DNA from: JBEVJC01 sp040510375
Lineage (GTDB): Bacteria > Bacteroidota > Bacteroidia > Chitinophagales > Chitinophagaceae
Reading direction: 5' to 3'
Assembly: GCA_040510375.1 (NCBI GenBank)
Contig: JBEVJC010000010.1
Span: forward strand, 28,476 to 92,475
DNA length: 64,000 nt
Position 1 is the stretch's first letter. Each line of letters begins with the position of its first letter. Positions 17,883 to 26,146 of the stretch are shown in pieces. Under the pieces are notes generated by a model, which worked only from the letters and a program-made list of their open reading frames with translations, made no database searches and had not been told where the DNA came from. The position numbers were made by a program, and so were the translations under genes.

Positions 17883-18614
17883 ATGAAAAGTTTAGAAAAT
17901 AAAACAGCAGTAATTACCGGCGCAACTTCCGGAATGGCTTTGGCAACTGCAAAGCTTTTTGTAAGTGAAGGTGCCTATGTATATATTACCGGGCGCAGGC
18001 AGGATAAACTGGATGAGGCAGTAAGGAGTATTGGTAGTAATGTAAAAGGAATTCAGGGAGACGCTGCAAACCTGGCCGACCTTGACAGGTTATTTGAGAT
18101 CGTAAAAAAAGAAAAAGGAAAGATTGATATACTTTTCGCCAATGCCGGAGCGGGCGACTTTGGCCCCCTGGGTATGATTACCGAAGAGCATTTCGAAAAA
18201 CTATTCAGCCTGAACGTGAAAGCAGTGGTTTTTGCAGTACAAAAGGCATTACCCATTTTCAATGATGGCGGATCGATCATAATGACCGGATCCATTGCGG
18301 CAGTAAAAGGCTTTGCAGGTTTGGGTTTGTATGGAGCCAGCAAAGCTGCGCTACGCTCACTGGCAAGGACATGGACCAGTGAGTTAAGAGAAAGAAATAT
18401 CAGGGTGAATGTTATAAACCCTGGCCCGATTGACTCAGAATTCTTCAATTCCGGGCCGAAGGAAGCGCAGGATTTCCTCATCTCGATGGTTCCCATGGGT
18501 AGAAAAGGAAAACCGGAAGAGATAGCCTCCGCTGCTTTGTTCCTCGCCTCCCCCGCATCAGGTTTTATTACCGGAATCGAACTACCGGTTGATGGCGGAT
18601 TGGCCCAGGTATAA
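17883..18614 (+). CDS. SDR family oxidoreductase
   Basis: A 243-residue short-chain dehydrogenase. The cofactor motif reads TGATSGMA at 12-19, so the third glycine of TGxxxGxG is replaced by alanine. NAG is at 87-89, the catalytic serine at 137, and Tyr150-x3-Lys154 completes the active site. The GRR after the second strand favours NADPH. The C-terminus GIELPVDGGLAQV is that of 3-oxoacyl-ACP-reductase-like members. It follows an AraC gene; just before its start an inverted repeat TCCTGTT...AACAGGA (about 17858-17878) may be an operator. The substrate is unknown. Confidence 0.9.
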   Translation: MKSLENKTAVITGATSGMALATAKLFVSEGAYVYITGRRQDKLDEAVRSIGSNVKGIQGDAANLADLDRLFEIVKKEKGKIDILFANAGAGDFGPLGMITEEHFEKLFSLNVKAVVFAVQKALPIFNDGGSIIMTGSIAAVKGFAGLGLYGASKAALRSLARTWTSELRERNIRVNVINPGPIDSEFFNSGPKEAQDFLISMVPMGRKGKPEEIASAALFLASPASGFITGIELPVDGGLAQV

Positions 18615-18915
18615 ACGGAGCGACACCACTTGGGGAACGTGGGCAACTCGAAAAAATCGCCACAAAGTTGTATTTCAAAAAGTGGTTTGTGATGTACTAC
18701 TTGATTTAAGAATGGACAAATTATTTTCCTGAAAACTAATGGCACACCAGTTGTGATATTTTTATGTTTAAAAAACCGGAATGGTATCTGCCGGACAAAC
18801 GAATAGCCGCGTCGCCACAAATATTGGGATTAATATCTGGCAACTGACGGCGGAAAAGAATGTTCCAGTACCAAAATCAACCGGGAGAAGTTTTATCCAA
18901 CTTAAAAATGCCGGT
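18615..18915. other. Intergenic stretch between SDR and carbonic anhydrase
   Basis: These 301 bases carry no convincing gene. An in-frame ATG at 18781 would extend the carbonic anhydrase by 45 residues, but those residues do not look like the family and the alternative start at 18916 matches it. A near-consensus -7 box TATGTTTA lies at 18763-18770 without a clear TTG partner. Confidence 0.4.
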
Positions 18916-19536
18916 ATGTATACACACTCCAAAGAATTCAGGGATCAGCTGACACCCGATCTTGCCCTGGGGTTGCTAAAGGAGGGTAATAGCCGTTTCA
19001 TGCATAACCTGACCATGAACCGAAACCTGTTGCAACAGGTAAATGCAACGGCAGATGGTCAGTTTCCATTTGCCACCATACTCAGTTGTATGGATTCAAG
19101 GACCTCTGCCGAACTGATCTTTGACCAGGGGTTGGGAGATATTTTCAGTATACGCATTGCGGGTAATATAGTCAATGACGATATACTGGGAAGTATGGAA
19201 TACGCTACAAAAGTGGTAGGCACCAAACTCATACTGGTACTGGGCCATTCCAATTGCGGGGCGATCGCCGCTGCATGTAATGCTGTGGCACTCGGACATC
19301 TTACCGGCCTGTTAAATAAAATAAAACCGGTTATAGATAGCGAAACATCGATTAAGGAACAAAGAAATGGCAATAATGGCGAATTTGTGAAAAGCATCAC
19401 GAAACTTAATGTAACCCATGCAATCGGGGACATTAAAACTCAAAGTGAAATTATCAGCGATCTTGTAACTGCAGGGAAATTAGCGATCGCGGGCGGCGTA
19501 TACCAGGTAGAAACAGGGGAGGTGTTGTTTTTTTGA
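18916..19536 (+). CDS. Beta-class carbonic anhydrase
   Basis: A 206-residue cytosolic enzyme interconverting CO2 and bicarbonate. The zinc site is clear: Cys58-x-Asp60-Ser-Arg62 (SCMDSRTSAE) and His111-x2-Cys114 (GHSNCGAI). The core IRIAGNIVNDDILGSMEYA and the end GGVYQVETGEVLFF are typical of the family. I chose the ATG at 18916 (MYTHSKEFRDQLTP), which gives the usual family N-terminus, over the in-frame ATG at 18781. No operon partner is apparent. Confidence 0.95.
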   Translation: MYTHSKEFRDQLTPDLALGLLKEGNSRFMHNLTMNRNLLQQVNATADGQFPFATILSCMDSRTSAELIFDQGLGDIFSIRIAGNIVNDDILGSMEYATKVVGTKLILVLGHSNCGAIAAACNAVALGHLTGLLNKIKPVIDSETSIKEQRNGNNGEFVKSITKLNVTHAIGDIKTQSEIISDLVTAGKLAIAGGVYQVETGEVLFF

Positions 19537-19611
19537 ATTTACGATTATAATATCCGTCTTCATATTGACTGGTCAGCTGGAGGTCAGTTGCATGCAGGAT
19601 ATGAGCAGAGG

Positions 19612-19953
19612 TTACATAACAAAATCCTGGTCTGACCTTACAAATATTTCTGAGACTTCGTACATACCAGGTTCAAACCTGGCAATTTTAAGCGCTTCAT
19701 CCAAAAATGGGGAAGCCGCGGAATTGTTCCGCATATTCTGATAGGCTTCAATACTTTCCCATTGCGCATACATGGTGACTTTTGATCCGTCAATACCGCG
19801 GTGTAAACTCGCAGAAATAAATCCGGCTACTTTACTTACCGTGCTTTCAGTTGCCAATTTCAGCAGGTTCAAAAGTTTGCCCTGGTTTTCCGCCTCCACA
19901 GTAAACACGTTGATCAGCGTCAGGTATTTTTTTTCTTTGGAGATCGTTATCAT
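19612..19953 (-). CDS. Antibiotic biosynthesis monooxygenase (ABM) domain protein
   Basis: A 113-residue dimeric ferredoxin-like alpha+beta barrel protein of the ABM superfamily. It shows the family pattern: an N-terminal strand (LTLINVFTVEAENQGKLL), the central ISASLHRGIDGSKV, MYAQWESIEAYQNM, and a C-terminal EVSEIF strand. Members are small quinol monooxygenases, haem-degrading enzymes or stress proteins. It stands alone between a carbonic anhydrase and a thioredoxin-like gene. The specific reaction is not predictable. Confidence 0.8.
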   Translation of the reverse strand: MITISKEKKYLTLINVFTVEAENQGKLLNLLKLATESTVSKVAGFISASLHRGIDGSKVTMYAQWESIEAYQNMRNNSAASPFLDEALKIARFEPGMYEVSEIFVRSDQDFVM

Positions 19954-20013
19954 AAAATATTTATGAATGATTGGAACATTTTCGCAGGGTTCGGTATTTG
20001 ATCTTTATTTGTA

Positions 20014-20595
20014 TTAGTGAATCAATTTTGTTTTCTCGATAAGGTCGGTGATTTCATCTGCCGACTGCTGTACGGACTGGCCAGGCTTAAAACCCAGGGT
20101 ACTAAACCGTATGATACCATTGGGATCAATAAAGTATTGGGCTGGTATGCCTTGCATCCGGTATTTTTTAAATGTCACATCCATTTTTCCGTCATCTCCT
20201 TTTTCATCATACACTACATGGAAAGGATAATTGGTTTTTGCCAGAAACTTTTTTACCAGCTCAGGATAATTATCCACTTTCTCCCTGGTGTCGATAAAAA
20301 GAAACGCAACTTCCGGATCATTTGCATATTTATCTACCACCATTTTAACGGAAGGGAAGGACTCCCGGCATGGCATGCACCAGGTGGCCCAGAAATCCAG
20401 GACAAGCACCTTTCCTTTATAGTCTTTAAGGGAAACATTTTTACCATCAATATCTTTTAACTGAAAGTCGGGGGCTTTGATATTGATTGTACTATCTGAT
20501 GTTGACGGGGCGTTGGATCCAGGTTTATTTGCTGCAGGTGTAAAACTGCAGATAACTATACCTGCAAGTGAAAAGGCGACTACCAGTTTTTTCAT
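20014..20595 (-). CDS. TlpA-like thioredoxin family protein
   Basis: A 193-residue exported thioredoxin-fold protein with an N-terminal hydrophobic signal (MKKLVVAFSLAGIVI), a spacer, and a TlpA/ResA-type domain. The redox motif is Cys73-Met-Pro-Cys76 in FWATWCMPCRESFP, and the cis-proline region is GIPAQYFIDPNG. Such proteins reduce periplasmic disulfides, for example in cytochrome maturation. An in-frame upstream ATG (to 20673) adds 26 residues that precede the signal peptide and is less likely. No cytochrome genes are nearby. Confidence 0.88.
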   Translation of the reverse strand: MKKLVVAFSLAGIVICSFTPAANKPGSNAPSTSDSTINIKAPDFQLKDIDGKNVSLKDYKGKVLVLDFWATWCMPCRESFPSVKMVVDKYANDPEVAFLFIDTREKVDNYPELVKKFLAKTNYPFHVVYDEKGDDGKMDVTFKKYRMQGIPAQYFIDPNGIIRFSTLGFKPGQSVQQSADEITDLIEKTKLIH

Positions 20596-20743
20596 TTTTA
20601 TAAATCCGTTAATGTTTTCCTGTAATAATTCCTGTTGTTTACTTACTTTCCCAAGAAGTAAAATTAAACGCAATGATACAGCTACAACTTGTAGAAAAAC
20701 GTTAAAATGTTGTAAGGTTGTAAAAATTTTTCCGGAGTTCCAG

Positions 20744-21100
20744 CTATGATGTTCCGATTATTTCTTTTCGGTGTTCCAGTCCCCAATCTGTCAGGTTTTT
20801 GATTATGGTCTGTAATGTGCGGCCATGTTTCGTGAGTTCATACTGGACGGTTATGGGATGCGTATCCAATACTGTTCTTGTTACCAGTTTGTTTATCTCC
20901 AGTTCCTTTAATTCCTTACTCAACATTTTATTCGATATCCCAACCACGTCGTTTAAAATATCAGAGAACCTCCGTTTGTTGTAATGACAGATTGATGAAA
21001 TGATATAGATCTTCCATTTCCCGTTAAGTACGTCCATGGCATCGTGGACAGCCATCATTTTCCGTTTGTGATCCTTTTCAAATTCTTTAGTGCACTCCAT
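20744..21100 (-). CDS. HxlR-family winged-helix regulator
   Basis: A 118-residue single-domain winged HTH protein of the HxlR/MarR-like family: MDVLNGKWKIYIISSI, RRFSDILNDVVGISNKMLSKELKELE and the wing RTVLDTHPITVQYELTKHG. These regulators sense electrophiles, quinones or oxidants. It is divergent from an SDR gene, and the region between them contains four copies of GTTAC-type half sites starting two bases from its own start codon, suggesting autoregulation. Its two cysteines (near residues 3 and 38) could be redox sensors; that is inference. Confidence 0.93.
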   Translation of the reverse strand: MECTKEFEKDHKRKMMAVHDAMDVLNGKWKIYIISSICHYNKRRFSDILNDVVGISNKMLSKELKELEINKLVTRTVLDTHPITVQYELTKHGRTLQTIIKNLTDWGLEHRKEIIGTS

Positions 21101-21102
21101 AT

Positions 21103-21150
21103 GTTACTTTGTTACTTCCAGGTTACAGTTACTTTTCTATACAAAGTAAC
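21103..21150. promoter_or_regulatory. HxlR-type operator cluster
   Basis: GTTACTTTG (21103-21111), GTTACTTCC (21111-21119), GTTAC (21122-21126) and GTTACTTTT (21128-21136) are direct repeats, and CAAAGTAAC (21142-21150) is the exact inverse of the first. The cluster lies between the divergent HxlR and SDR genes. The outer arms also carry TTACTTTG, one base from the -7 promoter consensus, so a bound repressor could cover the promoters. Confidence 0.6.
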
Positions 21151-21284
21151 TAAAATATATTCATACAGTCTAGCTTTACAATTCACCGGGCAGTTTTTAT
21201 CTCCTGCATCTGGCGGCGCGGGCCGGATCAGAGAGGTTGAAACCATATCTGGTGGAGTTTCAGGAATTAAAAAAAACAATAAAA

Positions 21285-22055
21285 ATGAGTAAGTTAAAAA
21301 ACAAGGTAACAGTAATAACAGGAGGGAATAGTGGTATTGGTTTCGGCATTGCGGAGGCTTTTAAAGAAGAAGGCGCTGTGGGAACGATCACGGGAAGAAA
21401 CCAGGAAACGCTTGACAGGTCCGTTAAACAACTTGGAACAGGTTTTATAGGTATCAAAGCCGACGTAACAAAGAAGGAAGACCTGGATCGGATATTTAAA
21501 GACAGCTTTGACAGGTTTGGCAAAATTGATTCGCTGGTGGTCAATGCTGGTGGTATTGTAGAGGGGAGCCCCATGTTGGCCATTTCTGAAATAACAGAAG
21601 AGAATTACGACCAGTATATGAACCTGAATTTAAAGAGTTCCTATTTTACAGTCCAGAAAGCACTACCCTATTTACGCGACGGGGCCTCCATCATTCTCAT
21701 TGGTTCAAGCGCGGCGCACCGTGCGGCGCCGGGAATGGCAGTATACAGCGCAGCTAAAGCTGCAATTGTATCCTTCGCAAGGGGTTTGTCGCTTGATTTG
21801 CTGGACAGGAAAATCAGGGTAAATGCGCTATCACCTGGTTCCGTTGATACACCGGTATTTGATAAAGCAGTACCGAAGGAACAAGTGGATCATGTTAAAA
21901 AAATCTGGATTGACCAGATCCCTGTGGGTCGTATGGGGCAACCATCTGATATTGGGAAAGCAGCGGTATTCCTGGCTTCCGACGACTCTTCATTTGTTGT
22001 TGGTACGGAAATCCTCTCCGACGGGGGCATGACAAATATCATGGTGATGAAATAA
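21285..22055 (+). CDS. SDR family oxidoreductase, HxlR-linked
   Basis: A 256-residue classical SDR: TGGNSGIG at 12-19, NAGG at 87-90, serine near 141, Tyr154-x3-Lys158 and the C-terminal VVGTEILSDGGM. The arginine in TITGRN points to NADPH. The ATG at 21285 (MSKLKNKVTVITGG) is chosen over an in-frame ATG 16 codons earlier. HxlR-SDR divergent pairs usually respond to reactive carbonyls or quinones, so this may be an NADPH-dependent detoxifying reductase. That role is inferred from context only. Confidence 0.9.
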   Translation: MSKLKNKVTVITGGNSGIGFGIAEAFKEEGAVGTITGRNQETLDRSVKQLGTGFIGIKADVTKKEDLDRIFKDSFDRFGKIDSLVVNAGGIVEGSPMLAISEITEENYDQYMNLNLKSSYFTVQKALPYLRDGASIILIGSSAAHRAAPGMAVYSAAKAAIVSFARGLSLDLLDRKIRVNALSPGSVDTPVFDKAVPKEQVDHVKKIWIDQIPVGRMGQPSDIGKAAVFLASDDSSFVVGTEILSDGGMTNIMVMK

Positions 22056-22066
22056 TTATCAGAACG

Positions 22067-22101
22067 GGTAGCATGCAGTCAACGGACAACTGCATGTTAC
22101 C
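22067..22101. terminator. Bidirectional hairpin between convergent genes
   Basis: GGTAGCATGCAGT pairs, with one G-T pair, with ACTGCATGTTACC around an 8- to 9-base loop. It sits between the ends of the SDR and the leftward permease gene and is followed by a moderately T-rich stretch in each direction. Confidence 0.5.
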
Positions 22102-22178
22102 TTCTGTCTAAAAAATTCCAACTAAAACAGATCATTGAACTATTGACCTGGGTTGTAATCATACATCTGCGCAACAAT

Positions 22179-24599
22179 TTAATCAGCCGCCTTCATGCTT
22201 TTTACCGGGTTCATCACCGCTGTTTTTATGGCTTGTATACTGACGGTCAGGATGGCAATTGACAACGCTGTAAAACCAGAAAGCAGGAATACAAATACAT
22301 CAACAGAAACGTGGAAGGCGAAACTTTCAAGCCACCTGGTCATGGTAAACCAACTGACAGGCCATGCAATGGCTATTGCAATGAGCACAAGTACCACAAA
22401 GTCTTTCGAAAGCAAAACTACCAACGATGATTCGGAAGCACCCAGCACCTTCCGTATTCCAAATTCTTTTGTACGGATTCGCGCTGCATATGCGGACAGG
22501 CCAAACAATCCAAGGCAGGAGATAAAGACGGCAAAACCGGCAAATATTTTAAAGACATTGCTCAAACGTTTTTCGGAGTCGTAGAGATGATTGAGATTTT
22601 CATCCAGGAAGCTGTAGGTAAACCTGGCTGAAGGAGCCAATGACCGTACATTTTGTTGTATAAACTTCAGGGTCTGCGGAACCTGGTTTGGCCTTACTTT
22701 TAGCAGGAGGTAGTTGGCAGCATTGGGGTTGCGTTCAATTACCAGCGGCTCAATCCCGGCATGGAGACTTGCAAAATTAAAATCCTTTACGATGCCTACG
22801 ATCGTGCCGGTATCACTATTGAGCAGCGCCTTTTTGCCAATGGGATTTTTCAGGTTATAAACCTTCACGGCCGCCTCGTTCAAAATAAATTCATATTGTT
22901 TTTTATCCGGCGACCAGTTTGAAAAATCCCTCCCCTGGAGCAAGTGTAAATGAAGGGTTTTAAGCAGGTGTTCGTCGGCCCATAATGCACGTGCACCAAC
23001 CTGGTCATCCCCGCCCGACTGATTGCCTGGATCAAGGTCCCTAAAATCATACTTACCAAACCTTTCACCGGGCAGTGTCGACAATACAGAGTGACTTACG
23101 ATATCCGGATTATTGTCAATATTGTTCATGAATGCACTGTAGTTGGTCCACATATCCCTATACATGGTAATGGCCACCACCTGCTCCTTATCAAACCCGA
23201 GGTCTTTATTGTGAAACAGCTGCATCTGGCGGTAAATAACAATAGTTCCCACTATCATAAATACTGAAATAGCAAACTGGAATACTGTTAGTCCTTTGCG
23301 GACCAGGTGCACAGAAGACCCGCGCAGCTTTTTTTCCTTCAGCGAGTTTATGGAATCAAAACCTGCTATAAACCATGCAGGATAGATACCGGAAAGCAGG
23401 CCGATGCCAATGATGAATGTGACAAACAAAGCAATGTTTGTGATAGTTAAAAGCCGGCTGGTATTAATATCTGTACCGGTTAACTGGTGGTATAAAGGCA
23501 TTGAAAGTTTGAACAGGATGATTGCCAGGATTGCAGCAAACATTGTTACCAGCATTGATTCTCCCAGGAACTGTATAAGCAGTTGCGACTTTGTAGCGCC
23601 TGCTATCCTGCGCAACCCAATTTCCTTCACACGGTCAAAGGCCTGGGCAGTAGAGATATTGATGAAGTTGACCGCGGCTATCAGTAATATAAATAATGCT
23701 GCTATGGAAAAAATATAAACATAGGTAACATCACTGGTGGTTGCCATTTCTTTCTCCAGTCCTGGCCGAAGGTGGATCGCTGTTACCGGCTGCAATATCA
23801 CCCCGGTTGTTTTTAAAATATCTTCTTTGGACTTGCCATTTTCAGAAAAGAAGCTGGCAGTGAAATCCGGAAGCTTACTCTCAATAATCTTCGGGGGAAC
23901 ATTGTTTTTCAGCAGTATATATGTGTAGAACCCATACCAGTCGCGCGTTTCCATACTACCTTTATCCATGTAACGGGTAATGGTGGGTAACGAAACCAGG
24001 TAATCAAACTTCAGGTGGCTGGGGAAGCCAAATTCATCCACCACACCAGTTACAGTGAGCGGAAAATCCTGGGTGTCATCGCGCAGCGTTTTACCAACAG
24101 CACTGGTGTTTCCAAAATATTTTTTAGCGGTTGCCTTTGTTAGAATAATTGCATCGGGAACCGACAAAGCAGTCGCAGGATCACCTTCCACAAACTTCAG
24201 GTCAAACATATTGATAACGCCCTGTTCAGCTAAAAACCCGCCTTTTTCTTCAAACCGGTTTACCTGGCCATTGACCGTACTGCTTAAAAGCAGGTAGGGG
24301 TAAGGTCGGTAAAAACGAACTATATCTTCGATGCCGGTCAGTTCCCGCTTCATTTCAGGACCCATAACCGGAGCGGTTGCTGCCCAGTGGCGTGTATTTT
24401 CTCCCGTATTTTTAACCGTTACCCGAAATATCCTTTCTGCCTTCGATAATCCTTTATCGTAACTCAGCTCCTGGTTAACATGGAGGACAATAAACATGGT
24501 GCAGGTTATACCAACAGACAGCCCGAAAATATTGATCGCAGAGTATGCCTTTCTATTGAACAGGTTCCTCAGTGCTGATCTCAGATAGTTTCTTAGCAT
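22179..24599 (-). CDS. MacB/FtsX-like ABC transporter permease
   Basis: An 806-residue inner-membrane protein with two FtsX-type units. Each has a periplasmic MacB core domain and a cluster of membrane segments. The first is near residues 20-45 (INIFGLSVGITCTMFIV) with the core to about 250 and three segments at 290-410; the second starts near 435 and ends with three segments (about 675-795; GLSAYAARIRTKEFGIRKVLGAS). The family moves lipids, peptides or antibiotics by mechanotransmission together with a separate ATPase. No ATPase gene is adjacent, as is common for these orphan permeases in Bacteroidota. Start set at the ATG giving MLRNYLRSALRN. Confidence 0.9.
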   Translation of the reverse strand: MLRNYLRSALRNLFNRKAYSAINIFGLSVGITCTMFIVLHVNQELSYDKGLSKAERIFRVTVKNTGENTRHWAATAPVMGPEMKRELTGIEDIVRFYRPYPYLLLSSTVNGQVNRFEEKGGFLAEQGVINMFDLKFVEGDPATALSVPDAIILTKATAKKYFGNTSAVGKTLRDDTQDFPLTVTGVVDEFGFPSHLKFDYLVSLPTITRYMDKGSMETRDWYGFYTYILLKNNVPPKIIESKLPDFTASFFSENGKSKEDILKTTGVILQPVTAIHLRPGLEKEMATTSDVTYVYIFSIAALFILLIAAVNFINISTAQAFDRVKEIGLRRIAGATKSQLLIQFLGESMLVTMFAAILAIILFKLSMPLYHQLTGTDINTSRLLTITNIALFVTFIIGIGLLSGIYPAWFIAGFDSINSLKEKKLRGSSVHLVRKGLTVFQFAISVFMIVGTIVIYRQMQLFHNKDLGFDKEQVVAITMYRDMWTNYSAFMNNIDNNPDIVSHSVLSTLPGERFGKYDFRDLDPGNQSGGDDQVGARALWADEHLLKTLHLHLLQGRDFSNWSPDKKQYEFILNEAAVKVYNLKNPIGKKALLNSDTGTIVGIVKDFNFASLHAGIEPLVIERNPNAANYLLLKVRPNQVPQTLKFIQQNVRSLAPSARFTYSFLDENLNHLYDSEKRLSNVFKIFAGFAVFISCLGLFGLSAYAARIRTKEFGIRKVLGASESSLVVLLSKDFVVLVLIAIAIAWPVSWFTMTRWLESFAFHVSVDVFVFLLSGFTALSIAILTVSIQAIKTAVMNPVKSMKAAD

Positions 24600-24798
24600 A
24601 TGGCTTGAAGGTTTTCCAATTCTATCCAAGACAATGCCAGTGGGAAATGAAGCTGTTAATCAGATACTTAATTACTATCAAAAGATTAATTGTCCGCTTA
24701 TGATACAAACAGTGTCCGGTTTATAATTCAACAGACCCGACCTGAAATAGTAATTGAAAAAGAAAGCCGGCAATCCGGTACCGGCGTTCCCTCCTGTA

Positions 24799-25743
24799 TT
24801 ATTTGCGTAATAATGCCTCGCTATAGTATACAGACTCCGACTCTATCATTCCTTTGTCGTCGAAGTCGTTGCTGATATGGAAAGCCAGTACGATTGGTTT
24901 TTTGTCAGACTTCCTCACCAGGTTAAATTTCCACCAGGATATCACCACCCGTCCATTGTCCATCTCATATTCCAGGTTATCGGGATAGCCGATCATGTCA
25001 ATACTTTTGACTTCAAAATCGTTCAGGAATTTCTGCCAGCCTGCTCTTGTTTCTGCCTTGGACTCCGTTTTGCCATATTCGCTGTTTATATCAAGGAATA
25101 CTGCATCATCCGCATAATAGCTCATGGCTTTATCTAAATCGCCTTTCTCAAAAGCGTACATGGACTTACGCACTGTATTGATATTATCGTGGTGATTGTA
25201 GATCCTGCCATTGGTCCTGTCGGAATAACTAACCCCGATTTCATCGAACACCCTTCCATTATTGTAGTTGATGATGGTTTTGATCTTATTGTCCTTATTC
25301 AGCCTGTACAGCCGATGGGCTCCGGCATCCAGTTTTACACCGGTGACTTTATGTACACCCTTGACATTATTCCATGTTTGCACCCACACTTCATCGTCTT
25401 TATTGTCTTTCTTGTATTCAATCGCATCGGAATAGGCACCGGGGGTATTTTCAATCACAAAGTAGTCAAGCTCCCTGTTTAAACGGAGGGCACTCCTGAT
25501 AAATGCGGCCTTTGTGGCTCCCGAATCATTCAGGGCAGTGCTTGTGCCATTGTATGACCTGAAATCATCGGTTAAATAACTGGCAAGTTTTAAAGAGTCG
25601 CCGCTTACAGTGGCTGTGATAAAATCGTCCACTACTTTAATGGCAGGATGCTCGATATATACTGTGCCATTGGTCTTTTTCTGGGCAAAACTGCTCATTG
25701 TACCTGAAATTACAAGAGCGAGGAGTAGTACCTTCTTTTTCAT
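24799..25743 (-). CDS. Exported protein with two SnoaL/NTF2-like domains
   Basis: A 314-residue protein with a signal peptide (cleavage after about residue 20, SSFAQ) and two copies of an NTF2-like fold: about 30-165 (AIKVVDDFITATVSGD, YLTDDFRSYNG) and about 185-310 (RKSMYAFEKGDLDKAMSYYADDAVFLDINS, VVISWWKFNL). Both lack a recognisable catalytic set. The fold is used for binding or catalysis on small hydrophobic molecules. No functional partner is obvious; the MacB-like gene downstream is separated by 199 bases. Function unknown. Confidence 0.72.
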   Translation of the reverse strand: MKKKVLLLALVISGTMSSFAQKKTNGTVYIEHPAIKVVDDFITATVSGDSLKLASYLTDDFRSYNGTSTALNDSGATKAAFIRSALRLNRELDYFVIENTPGAYSDAIEYKKDNKDDEVWVQTWNNVKGVHKVTGVKLDAGAHRLYRLNKDNKIKTIINYNNGRVFDEIGVSYSDRTNGRIYNHHDNINTVRKSMYAFEKGDLDKAMSYYADDAVFLDINSEYGKTESKAETRAGWQKFLNDFEVKSIDMIGYPDNLEYEMDNGRVVISWWKFNLVRKSDKKPIVLAFHISNDFDDKGMIESESVYYSEALLRK

Positions 25744-26146
25744 TTATCTGATTTTTTAAATTTAAAATAATTGACAGGCCGTAGAAGGGAGACGGATAGA
25801 AAACGTAATCGTGGGGGTGGGATGGATAACTGAGGATTAGTATACCTTACACATGATTCCGGGCAGGCTGGAGTCACAGGAATTGAATACATAAAGTAAC
25901 AGTGTATGTTGTTATAGTTGTGAACAGTTTTTGTTCATTTATCCCTACAGATTCAGCATTGACCCGGACAAACTGTGCATCATCCGGATAAATTCAGCAA
26001 TAATCGATTTTGATATGTTCGACTTTTATAAACCTGGACTGCATTTTTGCCATTTTTACTTTATCAGGGAAAACCCTGGTAAAAATCTGATATGCACCTA
26101 TCATAAATTCCGGGATCATAATTGATGTATATTTAATACGTCATTT
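25744..26146. other. Divergent intergenic region, no gene seen
   Basis: These 403 bases separate a leftward exported protein and a rightward histidine kinase. They contain an inverted repeat TGAACA-N5-TGTTCA (25921-25937) and a small hairpin CAGGG-AAAA-CCCTG (26065-26078). A 64-codon frame at 25931-26125 has no domain or homology-like features. I see no clear promoter consensus. Confidence 0.4.

Noticed and set aside
18053..18820. Leftward frame of 255 codons opposite an SDR gene
   Set aside because: The rightward frame has all SDR motifs; the antisense translation has none.
25931..26125. Rightward 64-codon frame in the 403-bp intergenic region
   Set aside because: No domain, signal peptide or conserved feature; a chance frame in AT-rich DNA.
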